NCBI GenBank assembly: GCA_036381275.1
Contig: DASVDC010000074.1
Coordinates: forward strand, 30,148-94,147
Origin: UBA7803 sp036381275
GTDB lineage: Bacteria > Pseudomonadota > Gammaproteobacteria > Pseudomonadales > Azotimanducaceae
Length of the DNA stretch: 64,000 nt
Direction of reading: 5' to 3'
The notes under the pieces were generated by a model. That model made no database searches. It had not been told where the DNA came from and saw only the letters and a program-made list of their open reading frames with translations. A program made the translations under genes and the position numbers. Shown piece after piece: positions 7,482-15,214 of the stretch (positions are counted from its first letter, which is position 1; each line of letters begins with the position of its first letter).

Positions 7482-9854
7482 ATGGGCGGTCGTCGGCTGC
7501 GGCGTGCGGGTTTCATCGCGAGATTCGGCTGGCTGGCCGTGCCGGCGCTGATGCTGACGGCCCCGCACGCGGCCGCGCGCGGCATCCACGATCCAGCCGA
7601 CGCGGCATTTGCCGGTGCCGTGCACGTGCCGATGCCGCCGGCCGGCCTGCCGGCCGACGCGCTCGAGTACGAATTCGTCGTGGCCGGCGTGACGTTCCGG
7701 CTGGAGAGCACGAGCGGCCAACCGCTGCTGGCGGCGCCCTTCACCGGCCAAACGGGTATCTACGTCGAGACCTTTTCCGATTCCGGACAGGGCGTGGTCT
7801 TGACCGTGAGTCCCCCGGTGACGGCGATCGGCTTCCTCGGAAGCAACTTCGACGGTTGCCCCGGCGCCGAGTTCGTGGGCGCGCTCGACACCGAGCTCGT
7901 GCACACGCCGCCCTTCACCTTCTGCGAGGACGTGTTCATCGGCGCCGCGGACATCGGCGACATCGGTCTGGTGAACATCCGCCGGCGCGGCTCGCTGTTC
8001 GTCGTGCACGACTTGCGTTTCGTGCCGTCCCCCGGATCGTCCGGCCAGGCGGATCTGGCCATCAGCGTCGAAAGCGATGCCGAGCGCCTGCTGCCCGACA
8101 CCGCGGGCGGCTTCGATCTGCTGCTCGACAATCTGGGCCCGGACGACGGCAGCGGGGTCAAGATCATCGACTTTCCGCCGACGGGGCTGCTGAGCGGCTC
8201 GGCGCCGCCGGACGGCGTGGTCGACGTGACCGCCGAGGTGGTGACCTGGGATCGTGCCACGGTGGCGGCAGGCAGCGGCGAGCCGTTCCGGATCGACATC
8301 CTGACGCCCTCGCGCCCCGCGTTCGGCTGCAAGTCACTGCTTACCAACATTGCGGCGGTGTCCGGAACGTCTGTGGATCCGCTGCTCGCGAACAACGTCG
8401 CCGTCGACACCATCGGCTTCGACGTTCAGGCGGTGTTCGGCGAGCCGGAGATCTGCGGAAATCGCATCGACGACGACTGCGACGGCCAGAGCGACTGCAT
8501 GGACTCGGATTGCCACTGCCCGCCGCCACGGCTGCCGCTGGATCCGAGCGCGCCGGCACCGAACTGTCCGTTGGGCGGCAACATCATCGAAGGGCCCAGC
8601 GGAGAAGTGATCGTCGTCTCGGGCGGCTGCGAGCCGCTGCCGGCCTCGGAGCATCAGTGCCAGGTGCCGCGCGGGGCGTGCGGCGGCGTCGTGCTGCCCG
8701 CCTACTGCTGCGATCTCGCCACCTGGTCCGATCCGAGCCTGAACGCGTCGCAGGCGCTCGAAGCCTGTCGGGTGGAAGTGCCCGGTTGTGCGCCGGTCGA
8801 TCCGAACTTCAAGGAGTCCAATCCCACCGTGAACGCCGCCGGCTACGGCTATGCACAGGCCGGGCAGAGGATCAGCTACCGGATTCACTACGAGAACATC
8901 GGCAATGCCGATGCGCTCAACGTCCAGGTAATCGACGTGCTCGATTCGAGCCTCGACGACGCGACGCTCATCGTCCACGACGGTGGACGCTACGATCCCG
9001 CGCGGCGCGTGCTGATCTGGACCGATCCGTCGCTGCCGCCGGGCGAGCCCCGATCGGTCGGCTTCGAGGTGAACGTGCGCGCCGACGCAGCACCGGGCAA
9101 CCGGGTTCGGAACGTCGCGAGCATCGTCTTTCCGAACGCCGAGCCGCCGAGCCGCATCGACACCGCGCCGATCGAGCACGTGCTGATCGATCCGCAGTTT
9201 CCGCCGAGCCCCGAGCTGTCGGTGGTGGGCTGTGACGCGGTCGCGCCGGGCATCTGGCAGGTGCGGCTGCGCAACGACGGCTACGGCTACGCCTACAACG
9301 TCGCCGCCAGCGTCGTCGATCCTCCGGCCGGCGTCGTGGTCACCGACCCGACCGCGCGTTTCGCTCACGACGAGGACGAGAGGCCGGATGCGCTCGCGAC
9401 GGTGATTCCGATCGCGGTGACGTCCAGCCACGATCACATCGCGTTCACCACGGCGACGCCGGGCGATCCCTGCCCGGCGCTCACCTGGCGCATCCGCTGG
9501 GAGAACCTGCAGGGTGAAGAGTCGATCCGGGAAGTGCAGTCGGCCGCCGACGGCGATCGAGATGCGGTGCCGGACGACGTGGACAACTGTCCGGCCGTGG
9601 CCAACCCGGATCAGCAGGACACGGACCGCGACGGGACCGGCGATGCCTGCGAGGCTCCGGCGGAGCCGCTCCGGTGCGACATCGACCTGGACGGTGACGT
9701 CGACCGCGACGACACGGCCGCGATCACGGCGGCCCGCAACACGCCGGCGAACGGTCTCGACGATCCGCGCGACGCCGACGGCGACGGCACGATCACGGTT
9801 CTGGACGCGCGCCAATGCGTGCTCGAGTGCACGCGCCCCGGCTGCGCGCGCTGA
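7482..9854 (+). CDS. secreted multidomain protein ending in TSP3 and dockerin-like repeats
   Basis: 790-residue exported protein. The ATG at 7482 has AGGA about 9 nt upstream and begins an Arg-rich signal peptide ending near AAARG. Parts in order: a beta-rich N-terminal region (~30-190); a DUF11-like repeat region; a Cys/Asp-rich MopE-like segment around NRIDDDCDGQSDC (~327-345); a second DUF11-like domain (~440-565); a thrombospondin type-3-like calcium motif (~690-723); and a C-terminal dockerin-like pair of F-hands, DIDLDGDVDRDD and DADGDGTITVLD (~735-780). No catalytic domain is recognised. The next gene encodes a cohesin-like protein, so the two may bind each other outside the cell. Confidence 0.78.
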   Translation: MGGRRLRRAGFIARFGWLAVPALMLTAPHAAARGIHDPADAAFAGAVHVPMPPAGLPADALEYEFVVAGVTFRLESTSGQPLLAAPFTGQTGIYVETFSDSGQGVVLTVSPPVTAIGFLGSNFDGCPGAEFVGALDTELVHTPPFTFCEDVFIGAADIGDIGLVNIRRRGSLFVVHDLRFVPSPGSSGQADLAISVESDAERLLPDTAGGFDLLLDNLGPDDGSGVKIIDFPPTGLLSGSAPPDGVVDVTAEVVTWDRATVAAGSGEPFRIDILTPSRPAFGCKSLLTNIAAVSGTSVDPLLANNVAVDTIGFDVQAVFGEPEICGNRIDDDCDGQSDCMDSDCHCPPPRLPLDPSAPAPNCPLGGNIIEGPSGEVIVVSGGCEPLPASEHQCQVPRGACGGVVLPAYCCDLATWSDPSLNASQALEACRVEVPGCAPVDPNFKESNPTVNAAGYGYAQAGQRISYRIHYENIGNADALNVQVIDVLDSSLDDATLIVHDGGRYDPARRVLIWTDPSLPPGEPRSVGFEVNVRADAAPGNRVRNVASIVFPNAEPPSRIDTAPIEHVLIDPQFPPSPELSVVGCDAVAPGIWQVRLRNDGYGYAYNVAASVVDPPAGVVVTDPTARFAHDEDERPDALATVIPIAVTSSHDHIAFTTATPGDPCPALTWRIRWENLQGEESIREVQSAADGDRDAVPDDVDNCPAVANPDQQDTDRDGTGDACEAPAEPLRCDIDLDGDVDRDDTAAITAARNTPANGLDDPRDADGDGTITVLDARQCVLECTRPGCAR

Positions 9855-9875
9855 TCCATACGGAGGAGCGATCCC

Positions 9876-10463
9876 ATGCGTGACAGGCACTGCGTTCTGA
9901 TTCTGGCGATGATGCTGCTTGCCGGCGCGGGACCGGCTCGGGCGCTGATCATCGAGTTCGTTCCGGCGGACCAGACGGTCGCGCTCGGCGGCACGGCTTC
10001 CGTGGACGTCGTGATCGACGGGCTCGGCACCGGCGTCGCGCCGTCGCTCGGGGCGTTCGATCTCGAGATCACGTTCGACGACGCGATTCTGGCACCCGCC
10101 GGCATCGCGTTCGGCGGGCTCCTGGGCGACGGCATCGTCACGAGCGTGAACGGCGGGACGTTGACGGCCGGCCGCACCGACGCGTTCGAGCTGTCGTTCC
10201 TGTTCCCGTCGGAGCTCGATGCATTGCAGCCGTCCACGTTCACGTTGCTGACGCTGTCGTTCGAGGCGCGGTCGGTTGGCTCCGCCGTGCTGTCGCTCGG
10301 CCGCGCGATTCTCGGCGACGGGTTCGGCGACCCGCTGCTGCTCGATTCCGCCGGCTCGGGGACCGTCAGGGTGCTCGCGGCGTCCGCCCCGGTGACGGAA
10401 CCGCCGATGCTCCTGCTGCTGGGGCTGGGTATCGGGTCGGCCTGGCTGTTGCGGCGCCGCTGA
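9876..10463 (+). CDS. cohesin-like surface protein with C-terminal sorting anchor
   Basis: 195 residues. An N-terminal signal peptide ends near GPARA, followed by a cohesin-like beta-sandwich (~26-165; the pattern VDVVIDGLG...AFDLEITFDDAIL...LLTLSFEARSVG is characteristic). The C-terminus EPPMLLLLGLGIGSAWLLRRR resembles PEP-CTERM sorting tails: EP, a hydrophobic helix, then Arg. GGAGG precedes the ATG. It starts 21 bp after the dockerin-tailed gene, so the two are probably one operon. Non-cellulosomal cohesins with such tails occur in Proteobacteria; binding to the upstream dockerin is inference. Confidence 0.8.
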   Translation: MRDRHCVLILAMMLLAGAGPARALIIEFVPADQTVALGGTASVDVVIDGLGTGVAPSLGAFDLEITFDDAILAPAGIAFGGLLGDGIVTSVNGGTLTAGRTDAFELSFLFPSELDALQPSTFTLLTLSFEARSVGSAVLSLGRAILGDGFGDPLLLDSAGSGTVRVLAASAPVTEPPMLLLLGLGIGSAWLLRRR

Positions 10464-10496
10464 CGATCCCGCTCCGCGCCCGAGGCGCGGCCGCGG

Positions 10497-11438
10497 TCAG
10501 GCTGCCGCGGGCGGCGCTTCGGCGCCCGTGTGCCGCGTCGCGCGTCGCAGCACGTCGCGGTAGCCGCGGGACAGGCAGTCGAAGCCGTCGAAGTACCCTC
10601 TCTTCTTCAACAGCCGGTGGAAGCGCGGCAGGTTGTACAGCGGCACCCCCGCCTGCAGGTGGTGCTCGACGTGGTAGTTGACGCGGTTCGGTGCCACCAG
10701 CAGCCGTTCCCACCAGCTCACCAGCGTGCTGCAGGTGTTGATGCGCGGATCCGCCGCCAGCCGGTCGCGGGCCACGCCGTGCTCGCTCATGAAGCGCAGC
10801 CGCGTCACGAACGGGTAGACGAACAGGTAGGCGGCCCACCAGAGCAGATAGGCCCACGGCGCCCCCGCCAGCGTCAGCGCACCGAGCAGCACCGCGTGGC
10901 TCACCAGGAACGGGGCGTTGCGCCGCGGCCGGAGCCGCCGGAGTTGCCGCCAGGTATCGCGCAGACCGGTGCGGCCGGTGAGATCCCGGGTCAGCTTGCG
11001 GCGCAGACTGTCGGGCGTCGCGGGGTAGGCGGAGGCGATGCCGAGGTCCGGATCCTGCGGCGTGCCGGCGAAGCGGTGGTGCCCGAGGTGGTAGTCGCGA
11101 TAGCGGTACAGGCTCGTGTTCATCGGCCCGCCGCACAGCCAGTGGCCGACCAGCTCGTTGACCCGGCGGCGGCGAAAGAAAACGCTGTGCGCGCAGTCGT
11201 GGTTCAATACCTCGAGGCCGAGCTGCCGCCCGCCGAGGACGGCCACACTGACCAGAATCGTCAGCGGGTTCGGCCAGAGAATCGCGAGAGCGAACGCGCC
11301 GGCGATGATCGCGTAGTTGAGCGCGAGCACGCCGGAGGCCTTCCAGTCCGAACGGGCGAGGCAGGCGGCGAGCTCCTCCCGGCTCACGAAGCGGTCGAGG
11401 CGGGCAGGGGATTCGGTTACGGTGTCGCCCACGGTCAT
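10497..11438 (-). CDS. membrane fatty-acid desaturase/hydroxylase family protein
   Basis: 313-residue di-iron membrane enzyme. The three histidine boxes are present: HDCAH (80-84), HLGHH (117-121) and HVEHH (256-260), with hydrophobic segments at ~35-75 and ~180-212. The family introduces double bonds or hydroxyls into acyl lipids, carotenoids or related substrates; box spacing alone does not fix the substrate. It is divergently transcribed from a PaaX-type regulator across a 103-bp spacer that holds an inverted repeat, which suggests that regulator as its controller. Confidence 0.88.
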   Translation of the reverse strand: MTVGDTVTESPARLDRFVSREELAACLARSDWKASGVLALNYAIIAGAFALAILWPNPLTILVSVAVLGGRQLGLEVLNHDCAHSVFFRRRRVNELVGHWLCGGPMNTSLYRYRDYHLGHHRFAGTPQDPDLGIASAYPATPDSLRRKLTRDLTGRTGLRDTWRQLRRLRPRRNAPFLVSHAVLLGALTLAGAPWAYLLWWAAYLFVYPFVTRLRFMSEHGVARDRLAADPRINTCSTLVSWWERLLVAPNRVNYHVEHHLQAGVPLYNLPRFHRLLKKRGYFDGFDCLSRGYRDVLRRATRHTGAEAPPAAA

Positions 11439-11476
11439 GGCGGGTGCCTGCGGTCTCTTCGATGCGGCGTCATTTA

Positions 11477-11511
11477 TTACACAGAATGTCTGATCGGGTC
11501 AATACGTGTTA
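11477..11511. promoter_or_regulatory. imperfect inverted repeat in the desaturase/PaaX divergent spacer
   Basis: Arms TTACACAGAAT (11477-11487) and AATACGTGTTA (11501-11511) match in inverted orientation at 7 of 11 positions, in a locally AT-rich stretch between the two divergent genes. It lies in the position expected for a shared operator. The evidence is position and weak symmetry only. Confidence 0.35.
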
Positions 11512-11541
11512 GAAAGACGGAGGCGTGAGGCACGCTCGCCG

Positions 11542-12348
11542 ATGGATCCGACCGCTCTGCAGACCCTGAGCGCGCCGGAGCTCGTGCTGACGCTGGCGGA
11601 CTCGGTCCCGGAGCCGCGCCTCGCCGCGGCGCAGGTGGTGGCGGCGGCGCAGCTGCTCGGCATCGATGCCGGCGCGGTGCGGGTCGCGCTCGCCCGGCTG
11701 GTCAAGCAGGGCGTGCTCGAGCAGGCCGAGCGCGGCGTCTACCGGCTCGGGCGCCGCGGCAGCGAGCTGCACCGGCGCGTGCTCGCCTGGGACCGAGTGG
11801 AGGATCAGGTCCGCCGCTGGGACGGGCGCTGGCTAGCGGTGCTGACGGCCCAGCTCGGACGCTCGGACAAGGCGGGGCTGCGGGCCCGGGAGCGCGCGCT
11901 GCGGCTGAAAGGTTTCGCGGAGGCGCAGCCCGGGCTGTTCGTGCGCCCGAACAACCTGCGCGCCGCGCTCCCGGCCCTCCGCGACGAGCTGGTCGGTCTC
12001 GGCCTCGACCGCGAGGCGCTGGTCGTCGTGATCGACCAGGCCGACCCGACACGGCCGTTCGAGCCCGAGCGGCTCTGGGATACCGCGGCGCTCGAGCGCC
12101 GCTACGCCGACGACCGGCGGCGGCTCGAGGAGAGCACCGCGCGAGTGGCCGAGCTCGACGTGCAATCCGCCGCGCGCGAGACGCTGCTGGTGGGACGCGC
12201 GGTGATGCACGACATCCTGATCGATCCGCTGTTGCCCGAGACGCTGGTGGACGTGGCGGCGCGCCGGCGGCTGATCGCGGCGATGCGCGCCTACGACCGG
12301 CTCGGCAAACGCTGCTGGCGCGCGTTTTACCGGGCGCTGCCCCCGTGA
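11542..12348 (+). CDS. PaaX-family transcriptional regulator
   Basis: 268-residue protein with the PaaX layout: an N-terminal winged helix (~1-75, AAQLLGIDAGAVRVALARLVKQGVLEQ), a central domain and the C-terminal PaaX-C region (DPLLPETLVD...MRAYDRLGKRCWRAFYRALP). PaaX represses phenylacetate genes in enterobacteria; relatives control other catabolic genes. No phenylacetate genes are present here. The ATG at 11542 is preferred; a GTG at 11506 would add 12 residues of low-complexity basic sequence. It is divergent from the desaturase and so is a likely autoregulator and desaturase regulator. Confidence 0.84.
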   Translation: MDPTALQTLSAPELVLTLADSVPEPRLAAAQVVAAAQLLGIDAGAVRVALARLVKQGVLEQAERGVYRLGRRGSELHRRVLAWDRVEDQVRRWDGRWLAVLTAQLGRSDKAGLRARERALRLKGFAEAQPGLFVRPNNLRAALPALRDELVGLGLDREALVVVIDQADPTRPFEPERLWDTAALERRYADDRRRLEESTARVAELDVQSAARETLLVGRAVMHDILIDPLLPETLVDVAARRRLIAAMRAYDRLGKRCWRAFYRALPP

Positions 12349-12379
12349 GGGGATGCTGGGTAAGCGCTCGTCCGCGCGC

Positions 12380-12913
12380 TCACGGGCGCTGGACGAGGTG
12401 GATGCCGAAGTCCTCCTCGTACGGCGGCACGTGACATTCGACGATCCAGCCTTCGTCGACTTCGAGGCGCAAGCCCACGAAGTCGGCGTGAATCGGCATC
12501 AGCGGTCGGCCGCGCGAGCACAGCACGGCGATCTGCAGCCGACGCGCGCCGGCGGCGTGCAGATGACAGACGGCGCGCAGCAGCGACTCGCCGGTGTACA
12601 GCACGTCGTCGACGAGAATCAGGTGGCGCCCCTTCACGTCGAGATCGAGCGCGCTGGCGTCGAGATGCGGGTGCTCGTAGAGCCGCTCGAGCGTGTCGTC
12701 GTAGAGTTTCAGCGCGAGCTCGCCGACCTCCACCGGGTGTCCCTGTCGCCGCAGGCGCTCGGCCAGGCGCTGGGCCAGCGGCGCGCCGCGCCGTACGATC
12801 CCGACGAGCGCGGTGTCGGGCGAGAGGTCCGCCGCGATGGCGCGTGCGAGCACATCCAGCAGGCGCTCCACCTCCGCGGCGTCGGTCAGCCGGACGGCCG
12901 TGGCGGTGGTCAC
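12380..12913 (-). CDS. PyrR/HPRT-type phosphoribosyltransferase
   Basis: 177-residue type I PRTase. The PRPP-binding loop ILVDDVLYTGES (~98-109) closely follows the PyrR version, and GIVRRGAPLAQRLAERL forms the pyrophosphate loop. PyrR proteins bind uracil and PRPP and can attenuate pyr mRNA; many proteobacterial homologues act only as uracil PRTases or are uncharacterised. Its ATG overlaps the end of pncB by 4 bp, so it is translationally coupled to a nicotinate PRTase, and a role in pyridine or pyrimidine nucleotide salvage is likely. Confidence 0.85.
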   Translation of the reverse strand: MTTATAVRLTDAAEVERLLDVLARAIAADLSPDTALVGIVRRGAPLAQRLAERLRRQGHPVEVGELALKLYDDTLERLYEHPHLDASALDLDVKGRHLILVDDVLYTGESLLRAVCHLHAAGARRLQIAVLCSRGRPLMPIHADFVGLRLEVDEGWIVECHVPPYEEDFGIHLVQRP

Positions 12914-14289
12914 CGGACGCTCTCCTCGTCGGCCGTCGCCCGCGCCAGAATCCGTTGCCGCACTTCGTCGCGATGGCGCTCCAGCGCCGGGCTCAACCTG
13001 ACCGGGTACGGCGCGCCGCGCGGCTCGATACCGCGCAGATCGGCGGGCAGCGTCCCAAGCGCCGCGGCGGCGCGCTGCCGGGCGGCTTCGATCGGCTCCG
13101 GTGCGCGCACGCGTCTGCCGCCGACGACGATCGGCTCGAGCAGCGGCGTGCCGTTGAGCGCCTCGTCGCGCCGGCCGAGCGTATCCCCGGTCGCGACGCC
13201 GCCCTCGACGTGGCGGAAGATCTGTTTCGCGCCGGGCAGCGACGGCTTGCCGGTGGAGAGCTTCATCCGGCCTTCGCCGGCGTAGGCCACGAGCTTGTAG
13301 GCCATGTCGAGCACCGGCGCGTCGGTGGAGACGCCCATGGCCGTGCCGACGCCGAATCCGTCGATCGGAAAGCCGGCGGCCATCAGCGCATCGACCTCGT
13401 ATTCGTCGAGCCCGCCGCTGACGAAGATCTGCACGTCGCCGAGGCCGGCGGCGTCGAGCCGGCGGCGGGCTTCACGGGCGAGCGGTCCGAGATCGCCCGA
13501 GTCGAGGCGCACGCCGCGCACGCGGAACCCGTCGCCGAGCTCGCGCGCGAGACGCACCACGTTGTCGACGCCGCGCAGCGTGTCGTAGGTGTCCACCAGC
13601 AGCACCGTATCGGGAAATTCCGCAACGAAGGCGCGAAACGCGGCCAGCTCGTCCTCGTGCGCCTGCACGAAACTGTGTGCCATGGTGCCGGCGATCGGGA
13701 TCCCGTAGACCTTGCCGGCGAGCACGTTCGAGGTCGCCTGGACGCCGGCGATGTAGAACGCACGGGCCGCCTTCAGCCCGCCGTCGGCGCCGTGGATGCG
13801 ACGCAGGCCGAAGTCGAGCACGGGTCGTCCGCGGGCGGCGGCGACCACGCGCGAGGCCTTGGTGGCCAGCACCGACTGGGCGTGCATCTGATTGAGCACC
13901 CAGGTCTCGAGTATCTGCGCCTGCGGAGCGGGCGCCGTCACCTCCACCAGCGGCTCCAGCGGAAACACCGGCATGCCGTCCGGCAGGCCGTAGACGTCGC
14001 CGGTGAAGCGCAGCGCCGCGAGGTAGTCGAGAAAATGGCCGGAGAACAGCCCGGTCTGCTCGAGGTACGCGAGATCGCTGTCGCTGAAGCGCAGCTCGGT
14101 CACGAAGTCGGCCACGTCCTCGATGCCGCAGGAGAGCACGTAGCCGCGCCGCTCGGGCAGCGTGCGGTAGTACAGGCTGAACGTCGCTGGATCGACCATG
14201 CCCGCCGCCAGATAGGCCTGGGCCATGGTGAGCTCGTAGAGGTCCGTGAACAGCGCGGCGTTGCGGCCGGACAGGAACGCGTCGCTCAT
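12910..14289 (-). CDS. pncB: nicotinate phosphoribosyltransferase
   Basis: 459-residue type II PRTase converting nicotinate and PRPP to nicotinate mononucleotide in the Preiss-Handler NAD salvage route. Typical segments: FTDLYELTMAQAYL at the N-terminus, DFGLRRIHGADGG with the catalytic-His region, GTMAHSFV, VRLDSGDLG and the SGGLDEYEV / GFGVGTAMGVS phosphate-binding region. The ATG at 14289 has GGAGA upstream; the frame continues further up without homology. It overlaps the downstream PRTase by ATGA. Confidence 0.94.
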   Translation of the reverse strand: MSDAFLSGRNAALFTDLYELTMAQAYLAAGMVDPATFSLYYRTLPERRGYVLSCGIEDVADFVTELRFSDSDLAYLEQTGLFSGHFLDYLAALRFTGDVYGLPDGMPVFPLEPLVEVTAPAPQAQILETWVLNQMHAQSVLATKASRVVAAARGRPVLDFGLRRIHGADGGLKAARAFYIAGVQATSNVLAGKVYGIPIAGTMAHSFVQAHEDELAAFRAFVAEFPDTVLLVDTYDTLRGVDNVVRLARELGDGFRVRGVRLDSGDLGPLAREARRRLDAAGLGDVQIFVSGGLDEYEVDALMAAGFPIDGFGVGTAMGVSTDAPVLDMAYKLVAYAGEGRMKLSTGKPSLPGAKQIFRHVEGGVATGDTLGRRDEALNGTPLLEPIVVGGRRVRAPEPIEAARQRAAAALGTLPADLRGIEPRGAPYPVRLSPALERHRDEVRQRILARATADEESVR

Positions 14290-14413
14290 TGCCGTCTCCG
14301 CTCGAAGCCCTCGATGGTGACACAAGCGGCGCCGGGAGACACTGCGAAGTGCCGGCTGCAAAGCAGCGCCGCTTCCGGGACACTAGTCACCGGCTTCGAG
14401 ACCGGAGCGGGTC

Positions 14414-14947
14414 ATGCAGACGCCGAGGTTGATTCGCGAGCTCTACCTGCCGAGAGAGGTGGTGTTCGACGCGTGGACGGATGCCGGGCACCTCTCGCAG
14501 TGGTACGTGCCGGACGGCTGCGAGCCCGGCCAGGTGATCGTCGAGCCCGTGCCCGGCGGGCGCTTCGACGTGAATTGGACGGACCTATCCGGCGCGGCGG
14601 TGCGCGAATCGGGAACGTTCACCGAGATCACCCGGCCGGAAGGGTTCGTGCTCACGCTCGGCTACAACCCTGTGGGAGCGGCCTCCGGCCGCGAATCTCG
14701 GGAAGTTCGCGCCCAGGGGCGCTTGCCGCATTTGCGGCCGGAGGCCGCTCCCGCAGGGACCGGTCGTCTGCGTTTGATTCTGGAAGATCGGGTGGACGCT
14801 TGTCAGATCGTGCTCAGCGAGGAGCTCGGCGCGGGGCGGCTACCGGAGGTGACCACCGAACGGCTGCTCGAGAGCTACGGCTCGGCGTTCCGTCAGCAAT
14901 GGGAGCGACGCCTGGATCGCCTGGAGGCCTACTTCTCGGCGATCTGA
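14414..14947 (+). CDS. SRPBCC/AHSA1-domain protein with a translated REP insertion
   Basis: 177 residues. The first ~85 residues (IRELYLPREVVFDAWTDAGHL, QWYVPDGC, GGRFDVNWTD) and the end (WERRLDRLEAYF) belong to the AHSA1 subgroup of the START/Bet v1-like fold, which binds hydrophobic ligands or Hsp90. Residues 86-115 are encoded by a complete REP palindrome (14669-14758) and read as an Arg/Gly/Ala-rich stretch unlike the family. The frame is preserved across the repeat, so a full-length protein is possible, but the beta-sheet core is interrupted and the product may be inactive. Confidence 0.78.
   Translation: MQTPRLIRELYLPREVVFDAWTDAGHLSQWYVPDGCEPGQVIVEPVPGGRFDVNWTDLSGAAVRESGTFTEITRPEGFVLTLGYNPVGAASGRESREVRAQGRLPHLRPEAAPAGTGRLRLILEDRVDACQIVLSEELGAGRLPEVTTERLLESYGSAFRQQWERRLDRLEAYFSAI
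14669..14758. repeat. REP palindrome inside the AHSA1 gene
   Basis: Inverted arms of about 27 nt starting CCTGTGGGAGCGGCCTCCGG, differing at two positions, around a 35-nt centre. Same family as the elements at 17037, 26230, 28071, 44276 and 51241. It lies wholly within a coding frame. Confidence 0.93.
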
Positions 14948-14964
14948 CGGGGATGAAGAGCGGA

Positions 14965-14993
14965 AATGAAAAGGGCCGGAGTTGGACCGGCCC
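14965..14993 (-). terminator. intrinsic terminator of the tiny ORF unit
   Basis: On the minus strand GGGCCGG and CCGGCCC form a 7-bp stem (14973-14993) with a 7-nt loop, followed by TTTT (14972-14969). It would end a transcript running from the promoter at 15095-15123. Read in the plus direction it has no U tract, so it serves the minus strand. Confidence 0.65.
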
Positions 14994-15020
14994 CCCCGTA
15001 AGCCCGTTGAGGCTCTCGTG

Positions 15021-15056
15021 CTACCGATCGCCCTCACGAGCAAAACGAGTAGACAT
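15021..15056 (-). CDS. 11-residue micro-ORF with perfect extended Shine-Dalgarno
   Basis: ATG at 15056 encodes MSTRFAREGDR and a TAG. Directly upstream AGAAAGGAGGTGATCC (15072-15057) matches the complement of the 16S 3' tail over at least 13 nt, with AGGAGG six bases from the ATG. The first six codons after ATG are TCT ACT CGT TTT GCT CGT, all U-ending, against the GC-ending usage of every neighbour. A sigma70-like promoter lies just upstream and a terminator 30 nt downstream, giving a transcript of about 120 nt. Function is unknown: small protein, leader peptide or ribosome-binding decoy RNA. I do not recognise the sequence. Confidence 0.5.
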   Translation of the reverse strand: MSTRFAREGDR

Positions 15057-15094
15057 GGATCACCTCCTTTCTTTATCCGCCCGACACGCCACGG

Positions 15095-15123
15095 ACTATA
15101 TATCGGCGCCCGGCACCGGGCAA
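15095..15123 (-). promoter_or_regulatory. sigma70-like promoter of the micro-ORF unit
   Basis: Minus strand: TTGCCC (-35, 15123-15118), a 17-nt spacer, and TATAGT (-10, 15100-15095), in an AT-rich patch. Transcription would start near 15088 and run through the micro-ORF to the terminator. Consensus match only. Confidence 0.5.
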
Positions 15124-15214
15124 TGAAAGTTTCTGCCGCCGCTCGCAGCGCAGCGCTCGCAGCGCATCCCGTGCACGGATGTGATGGCGCCGTCAACTGT
15201 CGTAGCATCGCGAC

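Noticed and set aside
15057..15072. GGATCACCTCCTTTCT on the plus strand, identical to a 16S rRNA 3' end
   Set aside because: The sequence upstream does not resemble 16S helix 45, so this is not an rRNA remnant. It is explained as the complement of a Shine-Dalgarno for the minus-strand micro-ORF.
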